Shown: positions 1 through 9,155, counted from the stretch's first letter. The stretch: DNA of 64,000 bases from Prevotella sp. (GCA_017557405.1 JAFYYV010000002.1:36049-100048); one strand, 5' to 3'. Numbers and translations are program-made. Notes: generated from the letters alone by a model not told the origin.

Positions 1-265
1 CGAGAACTACGACCCTGACGTGCGAGTGGATATGGAAACCATTTTCAATCACTTAGTGCCCGAGAACCGCCCTGACTATGAGCATACGTTGGAGGGTTCA
101 GACGATATGCCTGCCCATGCGAAGTCGACCTTGAGCGGAGTAAGTCTGACTATCCCCATTACCAACGGCCGCTTGAACATGGGTACTTGGCAGGGCATCT
201 ATTTCTGTGAGTACCGCAATTATGGTGGTGCAAGGAAACTCGTGGTAACTATCATAGGAGAATAA
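1..265 (+). CDS. yjbQ: YjbQ/UPF0047 family protein, C-terminal part
   Basis: The reading frame is open from base 2, so the gene begins left of the window; about 87 C-terminal residues are present out of the roughly 140 usual for the family. The visible part carries the family core: an HAK motif (PAHAKSTLSG), then TIPITNGRLNMGTWQGIYF and a closing strand ending KLVVTIIGE. Family members are small proteins with weak thiamin-phosphate synthase activity reported in vitro; the physiological role is unsettled. It ends 15 bp before ridA and probably shares a transcript with it. Confidence 0.85.
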   Translation, partial: ENYDPDVRVDMETIFNHLVPENRPDYEHTLEGSDDMPAHAKSTLSGVSLTIPITNGRLNMGTWQGIYFCEYRNYGGARKLVVTIIGE

Positions 266-280
266 TACAAAACCATCAAT

Positions 281-661
281 ATGAAAGAAATCAACACAAA
301 AAAGGCTCCAGCAGCCATCGGACCTTACAGCCAAGCCATTCAAGTGGGCAATCTCGTCTATACCTCTGGGCAGATTCCCATCGACCCTGCCACAGGTGTT
401 TTCGTAGAGGGTGGTATCAAAGAGCAAACTCGTCAGGCTTTGACCAATGTGAAAGCTATCTTGGAAGAAGCTGGAGTGACGATGGGCAACGTTGTTAAAA
501 CCACTGTATTCATGGCTGATATGAACGACTTTGTCGACATGAACACCATCTATGCCGAGTTTTTCACACAGCCTTTCCCTGCTCGTTCGGCAGTTGCCGT
601 CAAGACTCTGCCCAAAGGTGCCTTAGTAGAGATTGAGGTCGTAGCAGAGATAGGCGAATGA
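281..661 (+). CDS. ridA: RidA family reactive intermediate/imine deaminase
   Basis: A full-length RidA (126 aa; the family is normally 125-130). RidA hydrolyses reactive enamine/imine intermediates released by PLP enzymes such as threonine dehydratase, as a soluble trimer. Seen here: the N-terminal signature IGPYSQAI at residues 13-20, TSGQIPIDP at 28-36, Arg102 in PARSAV and Glu117 in ALVEIEV. These two match Arg105 and Glu120 of E. coli RidA, so the deaminase-type site is intact. It lies between a yjbQ-like gene and an amino-acid symporter on the same strand with short gaps (15 and 40 bp), consistent with one operon tied to amino-acid metabolism. Confidence 0.95.
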   Translation: MKEINTKKAPAAIGPYSQAIQVGNLVYTSGQIPIDPATGVFVEGGIKEQTRQALTNVKAILEEAGVTMGNVVKTTVFMADMNDFVDMNTIYAEFFTQPFPARSAVAVKTLPKGALVEIEVVAEIGE

Positions 662-701
662 GAAGAACAAAAAAGTACTCTTGGTAACCCGATAACCGGC
701 G

Positions 702-2120
702 ATGAATGAACTGATTACCCAAATCAACGATGCCATTTGGGGCTATGTGCTGATTGGCGTCCTAGTGGCATGCGGACTTTGGTTCACATGGAAGACCAAA
801 GGCGTTCAGTTCCGTATGATTGGCGAGATGTTCAGACTTCTCACCGATTCGGCGACATCGGGTACCAACGACCTCACTGACAAGAATGCTAGACACAAGC
901 ACATCTCCTCTTTCCAAGCATTCGCAGTCTCTGTGGCCACCCGTGTGGGAACTGGAAACTTGGCGGGCGTAGCGACAGCCGTCGCCATTGGTGGCCCTGG
1001 AGCCATCTTTTGGATGTGGATCATCGCTTTGTTAGGGGCAGCAACAGCTTTCATCGAATCCACCCTCGCCCAGTTATTCAAACAAAGACGAAAGGATTCG
1101 TTCATTGGCGGACCAGCCTATTACATCTTGAAAGGACTTCATTGCAAATGGCTTTCCGTGCTTTTTGCCATACTGATGACCATCACCTTCGGTCTTTCTT
1201 ACAATTCCATACAGAGCAACACCATTTGTGGAGCCATGCAAGAGGCTTTCGGATGGGACCCGATGGTTGTAGGAATGGCGCTTTCCGCGATGGCTCTCAT
1301 CATTGTGTTCGGCGGCATTCATCGCATCGCCAATGTTAGTGCGGTGCTTGTCCCATTGATGGCCATCGGCTATTTCATCCTAGCTGTCGTGATTGTCATC
1401 ATGAATATCCATCTGCTGCCCCATGTGTTGAAGGTCATCGTCACCAATGCCTTCGGTTTCGAGCAATCAATCGGTAGTGCATTGGGAGCGACCATCATGA
1501 CAGGCGTGAAGCGTGGACTTTTCAGCAACGAGGCTGGAGAGGGAAGTGCACCGAATGTTGCTGCCACAGCTACTGTCTCTCATCCTGTGAAACAAGGATT
1601 GATTCAGGCTTTGGGCGTTTTTACTGATACGCTACTCGTCTGTTCGTGCACGGCTTTCGTTATTCTCATCAGCGGTCTTTACAACGTTCCCGAATTAAAC
1701 GGCATCGCGCTCACTCAGGCAGCTCTCAACTCCGAGATAGGTTCGTTCGGCCCCATCTTCATTGCAATAGCCATCTTCCTATTCGCCTTTTCCAGCATCA
1801 TTGGCAACTACTATTACGGCGAGGCAAACATCCGTTTTATGACTTCCAACCTCATCGTCCTCACCATCTATCGCATTCTATCGGCTGGAGTATTGGTGAT
1901 GTTCGGAGCGTTGGCAAGCCTCGAAATTGTTTGGAATCTAGGAGATTTTTGTATGGCGTTGCTTACTGCCTGCAACCTTGTTGCCATCATCGCCCTCGGC
2001 CAATATGCCTTCAGATTGCTCGACGATTATAGGCAACAGAAACGAAACGGCATCAAAGAACCTACTTTCCATCGCAGTCAATTGCCTGAGATTGAAAACG
2101 ATCTCGTTTGTTGGGACTAG
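702..2120 (+). CDS. Alanine/glycine:cation symporter family protein (AgcS)
   Basis: A 472-aa inner-membrane protein with about ten or eleven hydrophobic segments. The family signature is clear at residues about 70-106: SFQAFAVSVATRVGTGNLAG followed by VATAVAIGGPGAIFWMW. Further conserved stretches are FIGGPAYYI (about 134-142) and LFSNEAGEGSAPNVAA. AgcS proteins import alanine or glycine with Na+. The C-terminal 35 residues are hydrophilic. It is the last gene of the yjbQ-ridA-agcS run and is followed by a hairpin that probably ends the transcript. The exact substrate cannot be read from sequence. Confidence 0.92.
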   Translation: MNELITQINDAIWGYVLIGVLVACGLWFTWKTKGVQFRMIGEMFRLLTDSATSGTNDLTDKNARHKHISSFQAFAVSVATRVGTGNLAGVATAVAIGGPGAIFWMWIIALLGAATAFIESTLAQLFKQRRKDSFIGGPAYYILKGLHCKWLSVLFAILMTITFGLSYNSIQSNTICGAMQEAFGWDPMVVGMALSAMALIIVFGGIHRIANVSAVLVPLMAIGYFILAVVIVIMNIHLLPHVLKVIVTNAFGFEQSIGSALGATIMTGVKRGLFSNEAGEGSAPNVAATATVSHPVKQGLIQALGVFTDTLLVCSCTAFVILISGLYNVPELNGIALTQAALNSEIGSFGPIFIAIAIFLFAFSSIIGNYYYGEANIRFMTSNLIVLTIYRILSAGVLVMFGALASLEIVWNLGDFCMALLTACNLVAIIALGQYAFRLLDDYRQQKRNGIKEPTFHRSQLPEIENDLVCWD

Positions 2121-2158
2121 CATCGAAACAAAAGCAATATCAAGCATTTACAAAACGA

Positions 2159-2192
2159 AAAAGAGAAGAAATCCAAAGAATTCTCCTCTTTT
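2159..2192. terminator. Bidirectional rho-independent terminator
   Basis: A 12-bp stem with one G-U wobble in the minus-strand RNA (2159-2170 with 2181-2192) has A-rich and T-rich ends on both sides. It sits between the symporter gene (+) and tRNA-Leu (-), so it can end both transcripts. Confidence 0.7.
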
Positions 2193-2200
2193 ATAATAGT

Positions 2201-2281
2201 GCGCCTGACAGGACTCGAACCTGCACATCGGAAGATACTAGATCCTAAGTCTAGCGCGTCTACCAATTCCGCCACAGGCGC
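2201..2281 (-). tRNA. tRNA-Leu (anticodon TAG)
   Basis: Read on the minus strand this 81-nt sequence folds as a class II tRNA. The acceptor stem pairs GCGCCTG with CAGGCGC, the D-loop has TTGGTAGACGC, the anticodon stem CTAGA/TCTAG encloses loop CTTAGGA (anticodon TAG), there is a variable arm as in tRNA-Leu, and the T-arm has GGTTCGAGTCC. The CCA end is not encoded. Confidence 0.97.
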
Positions 2282-2359
2282 TAGTGACAAGTGACGGGAG
2301 CGTTCTTCCATGAAGCCTTGCAACCACAAGACGAACGAACACTTCGCCAATTGCGGGTG

Positions 2360-2367
2360 CAAAGATA
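2360..2367 (-). promoter_or_regulatory. -7 element for tRNA-Leu
   Basis: The minus strand reads TATCTTTG, matching the Bacteroidetes -7 consensus TAnnTTTG. A weak -33 (CTTG) lies 20 bp further upstream. Transcription would begin about 70 nt before the mature tRNA. Confidence 0.55.
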
Positions 2368-2428
2368 CAACAATCTGCGGGAACGAGCAAGTTTTTTATG
2401 TGAAAAATCATTGTGCCCCGCCCGATGG

Positions 2429-5344
2429 TCATCTCACTTTCACCTTGCGTATGCGATTGCCTTGTTTCACAATCACAATACCACGCTCTGGCGATTGCAG
2501 TCGTTGGCCGTTCATATTGAAGTATTCGATGGGGGCTGATAGATTCTGCGAATTGTCCGTCCACATCGACATGATGCCACTAGCAGCACCATTCTTAAAG
2601 TCTTCGATGGCCTTTTGAAGGTCATTTTTCTCTGTCTTCACATTTTCCACGCTCTCCTCCGTGGCAAATGAGAACGTCTCTTCAGCTTTCGTCAGGGCTT
2701 CCATCAGCAGTTCCACACCCTCACCCGAAGGATTCTCAGCCACAACCGTATAGGCCTCATTAATGGTTTGGGCCAACTCCATGTAGTAGCGATCGTTACC
2801 ATACCTTGTATCGAACGCCCTCACACCGCTTCGTTTGGTAATGGTCATCAGCGTGGCGAAAGGTGGTAGAGGAGAACCTTCGTCGGTAGGTCGATAATAG
2901 GGCAGATTGTTGTAGATTGTGAATGCCATCATATCCTTGCCCACCTCTGAGGCCATAGTGGATCCCACTAACTGTCCATCGGCTATAGAAGTCTCCGTTT
3001 GGACACCAATAGAAACATCATTGCTAGTAAAAACGTTGTTCCCGAGGTGGTCGATCATACACAATGCAATCGACATAGGCTCGGCATTGCGTTGCTGGTC
3101 TACTACAAGAGCAGTTCCTTCCAAGTCTTTTAATTGGCGAAGCAACATTCCCCGAGGGGCAGTAGCAGCAAAGGGGATAACCACATCGACCCATTCTCCC
3201 ACTTTCGCACGCTCCACGACAAATGTCGCCTTGCGGGCACTGAAAGTTTCCATAGGCATAAAATCGGCTTCACTCGTCAAAACCAGATTATCGCAAACGC
3301 CTTCGGCAATAGTATTTTTGGTGCCAGGAATGGGAGCAGCAACCACGAAGAGAGCATTGGGATTATCGGCTATAGGTTGCGTGTTCAAAGCCTTTGTGGC
3401 AGTAAAATCATACACACACACCTCTGCTCCACCCTTTTTCTGATTGAAGACATCATTGTTCCATGAACCCGTGACGATGGCCTTTCGTCCCTCAAAAGTC
3501 ACTTCGAGATCGGGTGCCAACACCTTGAAGAGAGCTATAGTATCGTTCGACTCATACGTGATTTCACTCGCCCTGCCCGCACGCACGCTCTTGTTCATCT
3601 CGGCCTTGTAGTAATTCCCAGGAGTAAGGTTATCGAAAACGAAAGAAACTGTCTTTCGCTCACCCACCTCAAATACCACATCAGTGAGGGTTTTCGAACC
3701 ACTAGGCGACCACTTTTTCGCCTCGGTATCATAAACAGAAAGCTTGCATTGCATGGTAGGTTGGCAGAAAGATCCTTCCTCACGATTTTGGAAGTCTGCC
3801 AAGATGTTCACCGATGTGTTGTTCACCACTTGAAACGCCATGTCGTTAAACGTCTCCGTCTCACTATTTGTTTCGGCTTTGAGGGAGTTTAAGTGTAGGT
3901 CGGCAATCGTAGGAACTACAGCCAACTTCATGGAGTCGAGCAGATTGTTTTTCGCATCACAAAGGAACACATAGATGTTGGTTTGGCGGATGGGCGAATA
4001 GATCCATTCAATCTCCGCCGACTTTCCCGAAGGAATGCTCACAGAGGCTAAAGGATCTTGCTCATAATTGTTCAGCATGTTGCTACTCGTCCCGCAATAG
4101 AGTTTGACAGAGTTGCATGCCAAAGTGCCGTTGTTATACACAGTGGCCTTTATCTTGTTGTCCACCTTCATATAGAGGCTACTCATGCGCACCAGTTCGC
4201 CCTTCAGGTTGGCTTTCTTGGGGGTTATCTGCGACAACAATGCCTGTCCCGAACTATACCCATTCATGCCTGTCTCGTCGTCCACAGTGTACCATCCATC
4301 ACCAGAGCCACCCCATCCGAAGTTAAAATGATAAAGTCCCGTAGAAGCCTGATAACCATCGAGAACCACAGCATGTCCACCATCATCGTTGGCACCTGAA
4401 TAGAGCATAGGGCGCCCTGACGACAGATTACTGTAAACCATACTTTCCCACCCCATCTGCGTATAATTCCATTTCTCACAATAGTTGTTCGACAGATTGA
4501 ATTGGTTATCCATAGCCTCTCCCATCTTGTCGGTGTTACCCGCTGTGGCAGTCCCGTCTTGATAACCATAACCCAAATGAGCACAAGTACCTAGTGCATA
4601 CATCAACACGGCTACTGCCGTGTCTTGCGCCGCCGAACCAGAACCTGACAGACGCATCAAGTCGTATCGCACGGGAGTGCCTTTAGGTAACGAATAAGTG
4701 ACAGGGGCATTGAACCAACTCTCGTTGTAGGTAGGTGTACTATAGAGTAATTCCGAAGGATTGTCACGACGAAAATAATAGACTACTTGCGCAGCAGCAG
4801 TGGCCTCGCATCCAGAGAGCGTTTTCTGCCCGTTGTCCGAACGACAGGGAGCAAAGATGTTGTAAGGATAGCCTTGATTCCAATGGGTGAGAATCAACGG
4901 CGCCACATCTTTCCAACTGCTCTTGAACGAATCCATCCCCTTGCGGGCGGCCTCTAGACGAGCACGTGCATTGCGACGCGCTGCAGGCCTCAAACCACTC
5001 TCCGTTTCGTTCTGCGATTGCTGTAGTTTTTCAATTTTTGTTGTCCATGTATCGAGCATGATACGCAACGGATCGGGCAAAGCATTGTAATCAAAATCGC
5101 CTTGGTCTGTATAGCCGATAATAGGAGTTGTTGCATCGTCTCCCGACACAATCACATAACCACGTCCCTCACCACGCGAGAAAACGTAGTATGGAGCCTG
5201 AGGAACGGCATCGGTCGAAACATCATTGATGCCCACAAATTCTTGTGCGATGATTCGCGCCTCAGCTTTGTCTATCGGATTTGCATGGAGTAACGGTGTG
5301 GTGGCAAGTGCCAATACCAGCAGAGTGTTCTTCAATTTTGTCAT
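2429..5344 (-). CDS. Secreted C10 family cysteine protease (streptopain-like)
   Basis: A 971-aa exported protein. Residues 1-22 form a signal peptide (MTKLKNTLLVLALATTPLLH), followed by a Spi/C10 propeptide with the strands YYVFSRGEGRGYVIVSGDD. The peptidase C10 domain has Gln157 (WNQGYPYN), catalytic Cys179 (LSGCEATAAAQVVYYF), catalytic His324 (GGHAVVLDGY) and the Trp loop FGWGGSGDGWY, in the same order as SpeB. About 600 further residues hold beta-rich, adhesin-like repeats. The last 30 residues (YFNMNGQRLQSPERGIVIVK) resemble a type IX secretion sorting tail, so surface display or release is likely. I chose the start at 5344 because the in-frame ATG at 5374 overlaps the -7 promoter box. 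It is monocistronic. Confidence 0.9.
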   Translation of the reverse strand: MTKLKNTLLVLALATTPLLHANPIDKAEARIIAQEFVGINDVSTDAVPQAPYYVFSRGEGRGYVIVSGDDATTPIIGYTDQGDFDYNALPDPLRIMLDTWTTKIEKLQQSQNETESGLRPAARRNARARLEAARKGMDSFKSSWKDVAPLILTHWNQGYPYNIFAPCRSDNGQKTLSGCEATAAAQVVYYFRRDNPSELLYSTPTYNESWFNAPVTYSLPKGTPVRYDLMRLSGSGSAAQDTAVAVLMYALGTCAHLGYGYQDGTATAGNTDKMGEAMDNQFNLSNNYCEKWNYTQMGWESMVYSNLSSGRPMLYSGANDDGGHAVVLDGYQASTGLYHFNFGWGGSGDGWYTVDDETGMNGYSSGQALLSQITPKKANLKGELVRMSSLYMKVDNKIKATVYNNGTLACNSVKLYCGTSSNMLNNYEQDPLASVSIPSGKSAEIEWIYSPIRQTNIYVFLCDAKNNLLDSMKLAVVPTIADLHLNSLKAETNSETETFNDMAFQVVNNTSVNILADFQNREEGSFCQPTMQCKLSVYDTEAKKWSPSGSKTLTDVVFEVGERKTVSFVFDNLTPGNYYKAEMNKSVRAGRASEITYESNDTIALFKVLAPDLEVTFEGRKAIVTGSWNNDVFNQKKGGAEVCVYDFTATKALNTQPIADNPNALFVVAAPIPGTKNTIAEGVCDNLVLTSEADFMPMETFSARKATFVVERAKVGEWVDVVIPFAATAPRGMLLRQLKDLEGTALVVDQQRNAEPMSIALCMIDHLGNNVFTSNDVSIGVQTETSIADGQLVGSTMASEVGKDMMAFTIYNNLPYYRPTDEGSPLPPFATLMTITKRSGVRAFDTRYGNDRYYMELAQTINEAYTVVAENPSGEGVELLMEALTKAEETFSFATEESVENVKTEKNDLQKAIEDFKNGAASGIMSMWTDNSQNLSAPIEYFNMNGQRLQSPERGIVIVKQGNRIRKVKVR

Positions 5345-5371
5345 ACTTCGGTTTGATGGTTGATGATTGGA

Positions 5372-5379
5372 CAAAGATA
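5372..5379 (-). promoter_or_regulatory. -7 element for the C10 protease gene
   Basis: The minus strand reads TATCTTTG (TAnnTTTG). No good TTTG at -33 is seen. Its position, overlapping the upstream in-frame ATG, supports translation starting at 5344. Confidence 0.6.
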
Positions 5380-5495
5380 ATCATTATAAACCAAACCCAA
5401 TGCATGCTTACAAACAATATAGGAAAGTTTAACTATCATGCCACACTAGGGATGTGTCGTTTTCACTGAAGAAAAACAGGATTTGACTGATTGTT

Positions 5496-5527
5496 TTTGG
5501 ACGTTCGCCCATTTCGTTGTATCTTTG
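5496..5527 (+). promoter_or_regulatory. Bacteroidetes-type promoter for the LytS/LytTR operon
   Basis: TTTG at 5496-5499 and TATCTTTG at 5520-5527 are separated by 20 bp, a full match to the -33/-7 pattern. The predicted transcription start (about 5533) excludes the upstream in-frame ATG at 5517 as the start codon of the kinase. The 5380-5495 stretch contains nothing else that I recognise. Confidence 0.75.
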
Positions 5528-5597
5528 TGTCATGCTTTTCCAAAAAGCGTTCAGATGCACAATAAAACGTGCCAATAGCCGTTTAAAAACAAAAAAC

Positions 5598-6824
5598 ATG
5601 TTGCCTATGGCAAAACGTTTACACTTAGGAAAAGAAAACCTTGTCTATCTCGGGCTTTGGTTCATCATGTTCCTTACACCAGTCCTCACCCAGTATTCCA
5701 GAAGTCACAATTCGGGAATTGATTTCAACTGGGGCGAGGTCTTCAACATCTGGAAAGTATATGCCGCCTATCTTGTGGTGTTTCTCATCCACAATTTCAT
5801 GTTGGCGCCCATACTGATACACAGGCATAAGAAAGTGATATATTTTGCCACCACCTTATGTCTCATCGCGTTATTCATCGTTTATCACTGCACCCAACGT
5901 CCCGAACTGCGCCATCCGCCAGGGCCACCTCCCCACATGATGGAAATGCGAAGCGAAGGGCCTCGTCCTCCACAAGACCGAATGGCACCCGACCGCACCA
6001 CTCGTCCACCCTTTGACGAATGGGACGAAAACCATGCCCCGATGAAGGGACAAAGAAATGGCAAACCTAGAAAAGAAGAACTTCCGCCATTGTTCTTCGG
6101 ACAAATGGACCTTGTGGGAGCTGTCGTCGTGATTTTGCTGATTGGCATGAACCTGGGCATCAAACTCTACTTCAAATCAGAAGAGAGAATGAAGGAAATG
6201 GAAAAACTGGAGAAGCAAAACCTGGAGCAGCAATTGGAATACTTGAAATTCCAAATCAACCCCCACTTCTTCATGAACACATTGAACAACATCCATGCAT
6301 TGGTAGACATCGAACCAGAGAAAGCCAAGAGCACTATATTGGAACTATCGAAACTGATGCGCTACGTGCTCTATGAAGGAGCCAAACAGACGGTACCCTT
6401 GAGTCGTGACATAGAATTCTTGAACAACTACATCACATTGATGCGACTGCGTTATAACGACAAAGTGAGAATCAACATCGACGTACCGACCATCATTCCA
6501 GACACTTCCATTCCACCCATGTTGTTCATCACATTCGTGGAAAATGCTTTCAAACACGGTGTGAGCTACCAGAAAGAATCATTCATCGACATCAAGATGA
6601 ACATTGACGAGCAACGCATCAACTTCATCTGTCGCAACAACAAACATCCCGAAAGTACTGCTGAGCAGGGAGGAGTAGGCTTGGCAAATGTCAAGCAAAG
6701 GCTGGCGCTCATTTACAGAGAGAATTATGCGCTGAACATCGATGATGGTGAACAGGAATACAATGTCGACCTGACTATCCCCACACAATTCCCCAATAAT
6801 CAACAAGCTTCACCCAAAACCTAA
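5598..6824 (+). CDS. LytS-type membrane sensor histidine kinase (His_kinase/HATPase)
   Basis: A 408-aa inner-membrane kinase. Three transmembrane segments lie in the first 100 residues (YLGLWFIMFLTPVLT, YAAYLVVFLIHNFMLAPI, VIYFATTLCLIALFIVY) and a fourth near 172-190 (GAVVVILLIGMNLGI). A short coiled coil leads to the PF06580 phosphoacceptor motif QINPHFFMNTLNNIH (His223) and a GHKL ATPase with FVENAFKHGV and GGVGLANVKQRL. The loop between the third and fourth segments is Pro/Met/His/Arg rich. Start at 5598 (or 5607) because the promoter's transcription start lies downstream of the longer frame. It is followed 15 bp later by its LytTR regulator. The signal is unknown. Confidence 0.92.
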   Translation: MLPMAKRLHLGKENLVYLGLWFIMFLTPVLTQYSRSHNSGIDFNWGEVFNIWKVYAAYLVVFLIHNFMLAPILIHRHKKVIYFATTLCLIALFIVYHCTQRPELRHPPGPPPHMMEMRSEGPRPPQDRMAPDRTTRPPFDEWDENHAPMKGQRNGKPRKEELPPLFFGQMDLVGAVVVILLIGMNLGIKLYFKSEERMKEMEKLEKQNLEQQLEYLKFQINPHFFMNTLNNIHALVDIEPEKAKSTILELSKLMRYVLYEGAKQTVPLSRDIEFLNNYITLMRLRYNDKVRINIDVPTIIPDTSIPPMLFITFVENAFKHGVSYQKESFIDIKMNIDEQRINFICRNNKHPESTAEQGGVGLANVKQRLALIYRENYALNIDDGEQEYNVDLTIPTQFPNNQQASPKT

Positions 6825-6839
6825 CACTCATCACTCAAT

Positions 6840-7562
6840 ATGATTAAATGTCTAGCCATCGATGACGAGCCCTTAGCTTTGCAACAGCTCGCTGCCTATA
6901 TCAAGAAAATCCAATATTTTGAGCTCGTGGCCGAATGCTCAAGTGCCGTCGAAGCAAAGGAAATCATGGAGAACGAGACCATTGATGCCATTTTCGTGGA
7001 TATCAACATGCCCGACCTCAATGGTATGGACTTCGTGAAATCGCTCGTTGCACCACCCATCGTGGTTTTCACAACCGCCTACTCCGAATATGCTGTTGAA
7101 GGATTCAAGGCTGGCGCTCTCAACTACCTACTGAAACCATTCGGTCTCGATGACTTCAAGCAATGCGCCGAACGCGTGAAACACCAATACGAATTGGAGA
7201 ATGCACAGAACAGTACCGTGTCGTCACCCGACGAAGACGATGCGCTCTTCCTGAAGACCGAACACCGCGTAGTGCGCATCAAGATGAGTGATATCAAGTA
7301 CGTGGAAGGCATGAGCGAATACTTGAAAATCTATTTCGACAACCAAAAACCGCTTGTTGTGCTGCTCTCCATGAAAAAACTGGAGGAACGGTTGCCTCAG
7401 CATTTCATGCGAATTCACCGCTCTTATATCATCAATCTCCGAAAGATACAGGAGGTTAACAAAAACCGTGTCATCATGGACGCCGACACCTACCTGCCTA
7501 TCGGTGACCTCTATCGTGAGGCTTTCAATAACTACATCAACTCTAAGTTCCTAGGAAAATAA
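6840..7562 (+). CDS. LytTR family DNA-binding response regulator
   Basis: A 240-aa cytoplasmic regulator. The receiver domain spans residues 1-115, with acidic pocket Asp8-Asp9, phosphoacceptor Asp54 (FVDINMPDLNG), Thr78/Thr79 and Lys99 (YLLKPFG). A LytTR DNA-binding domain follows at about 135-235 (FLKTEHRVVRIKMSDIKYVE, HRSYIINLRKI). The partner kinase is directly upstream on the same transcript. Target genes cannot be inferred here; the adjacent polyphosphate operon has its own promoter. Confidence 0.95.
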   Translation: MIKCLAIDDEPLALQQLAAYIKKIQYFELVAECSSAVEAKEIMENETIDAIFVDINMPDLNGMDFVKSLVAPPIVVFTTAYSEYAVEGFKAGALNYLLKPFGLDDFKQCAERVKHQYELENAQNSTVSSPDEDDALFLKTEHRVVRIKMSDIKYVEGMSEYLKIYFDNQKPLVVLLSMKKLEERLPQHFMRIHRSYIINLRKIQEVNKNRVIMDADTYLPIGDLYREAFNNYINSKFLGK

Positions 7563-7635
7563 TCAACAATCACCTCCGAAAACCAGCCCACCAACACCTT
7601 TTTCACGTGTAAAAATACCCTTTTTGTTGAATTTG

Positions 7636-7667
7636 TTTGCTCAATCGAAGAAAACAATGTAAATTTG
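7636..7667 (+). promoter_or_regulatory. Bacteroidetes-type promoter for the VTC operon
   Basis: TTTG at 7636-7639 and TAAATTTG at 7660-7667 are 20 bp apart. The leader to the first gene is about 20 nt. Confidence 0.75.
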
Positions 7668-7692
7668 CAGAGATAAACAAAAACAATCTATA

Positions 7693-8442
7693 ATGGACCA
7701 AATCCTGCAACAATTCACCCCTATCACGCTTGAGGAGATGAGCGGCATCAGATTGATGAACCGCATCGATACCAAGTTCGTGACGACGATGCCTATGCTG
7801 ATGCAGCTTTTGCAGATGGCTCAAGGGGAATATCGGGTGCAGGAAATCGGAAACGAGCGCAACATGCGTTATGACACGACCTACTTCGATACGCTCGATT
7901 TCAACATGTTCCACATCCATCAAACAGGTCACACCGGCCGACAAAAACTCCGCTTCCGCACTTACGTCAGCTCTAATCTGCAGTTTATGGAAGTGAAGAC
8001 GAAGAACAACCACGGACGCACGAAAAAGAAGCGCATTCAAGTGACCGACATGTCGCTCGACGACCAACTGAAAACCGACTTCCTTGGACAACATCTGCAC
8101 TACAACATCGATGACCTGCAACCTACCCTTCACAACTTCTTCAATCGCATCACACTCGTCAATCGTGCCGAAACAGAACGGTTGACCATCGATACATCGT
8201 TGCATTTCGACAATCTTATCACAGGGAAGCAGCGCGACATGGGACAATTGGTCATCATTGAGCTGAAACGAGATGGGCTCTGCCATTCTCCAGTACTTGA
8301 AATGTTGCGGTTGTTGCGGATTCACCCTCATGGATTCAGTAAATACTGCATGGGGAGCGCTTTCACAAACGACGGATTGCAAGTAAACCGATTCAAACCC
8401 AAACTGCGCGATGTGGAACGCATCCTTAGCACCGCCGAATGA
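7693..8442 (+). CDS. VTC domain polyphosphate polymerase
   Basis: A 249-aa protein of the VTC/triphosphate-tunnel fold, which in yeast Vtc4 polymerises polyphosphate from ATP. Tunnel motifs are visible in order: MNRIDTKFV (about 21-29), RYDTTYFDT (57-65), RQKLRFRTY (83-91), QFMEVKTKNNHGRTKKKR (98-115), RLTIDTSLHF (about 161-170), LVIIELKRDG and a C-terminal HGFSKYCMGSAF. The basic and acidic residues expected to line the tunnel are retained. No membrane segment is present; a partner membrane protein is encoded next. First gene of a three-gene operon with DUF4956 and DUF2490 genes, an arrangement known from other Bacteroidetes. Confidence 0.9.
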   Translation: MDQILQQFTPITLEEMSGIRLMNRIDTKFVTTMPMLMQLLQMAQGEYRVQEIGNERNMRYDTTYFDTLDFNMFHIHQTGHTGRQKLRFRTYVSSNLQFMEVKTKNNHGRTKKKRIQVTDMSLDDQLKTDFLGQHLHYNIDDLQPTLHNFFNRITLVNRAETERLTIDTSLHFDNLITGKQRDMGQLVIIELKRDGLCHSPVLEMLRLLRIHPHGFSKYCMGSAFTNDGLQVNRFKPKLRDVERILSTAE

Positions 8443-8483
8443 AACCAACTATAGTAAACAGATTAAAAACAAAACAATAACAA

Positions 8484-9155
8484 ATGAACTTACACAACCT
8501 TTTCACTCCTGATTTTATCGAGATGATGATCCGCTTCGTCATCTGCTTGGCTTTCAACTGGTTCATCATCGACCGCCTATACTATAAAAAGAGCAAGCGG
8601 CGTGATTTCTATTTCACCTTCCTGCTGACCAGCATCGCCATTTTCTTCCTCGTGTTCTTCATGATATTCGGACTCGACAAGCTGGGCGGGAAGACTTCGA
8701 TGGGTATCGGTATCGGACTCTTCGGTATCTTCTCCATCATGCGCTATCGCACCGATGCCATGCCTGTTCGCGAAATGACCTATCTCTTTGTCATCATCTC
8801 GCTCTCCGTAGTCAACGCCATAGCTAGTTCGGCAACATATGCTGAAATCATTGTCACCGATATTATTGTCACCTTTGCCATCTGGGTGTGCGAAAGAAGA
8901 CTGCGCATACAGTTCAGCAAACTCGTGCAATACGACCGTATCGAACTCATCAAACCCGAACGCTACGAAGAACTGAAAGCCGACGTTGAACAACGACTCG
9001 GCCTCGATGTCCTCAAGATTGAAGTGGGCTCCATCGATTTGCTACGCGATATGGCCATTCTACGCGTCTATTACAAAAGCAATGCCGGCACAGCCAGTTC
9101 GGTGGATCACAAGTTGAAGTTGAAGAACGAAGACCTCACAACCACTGACATCTAA
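8484..9155 (+). CDS. DUF4956 membrane protein
   Basis: A 223-aa protein with four hydrophobic segments in residues 10-130 (MIRFVICLAFNWFIIDRLYY, FTFLLTSIAIFFLVFFMIF, MGIGIGLFGIFSIMRY, LFVIISLSVVNAIASS) and a soluble C-terminal domain of about 80 residues. DUF4956 proteins are found next to VTC-domain polymerases. By analogy with yeast Vtc complexes, it may form the membrane channel or anchor for the polymerase; that is inference. It starts 41 bp after the VTC gene. Confidence 0.85.
   Translation: MNLHNLFTPDFIEMMIRFVICLAFNWFIIDRLYYKKSKRRDFYFTFLLTSIAIFFLVFFMIFGLDKLGGKTSMGIGIGLFGIFSIMRYRTDAMPVREMTYLFVIISLSVVNAIASSATYAEIIVTDIIVTFAIWVCERRLRIQFSKLVQYDRIELIKPERYEELKADVEQRLGLDVLKIEVGSIDLLRDMAILRVYYKSNAGTASSVDHKLKLKNEDLTTTDI

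Noticed and set aside
5517-5597. N-terminal 27-residue extension of the LytS kinase
   Set aside because: It begins inside the -7 promoter region, so it would not be on the transcript.
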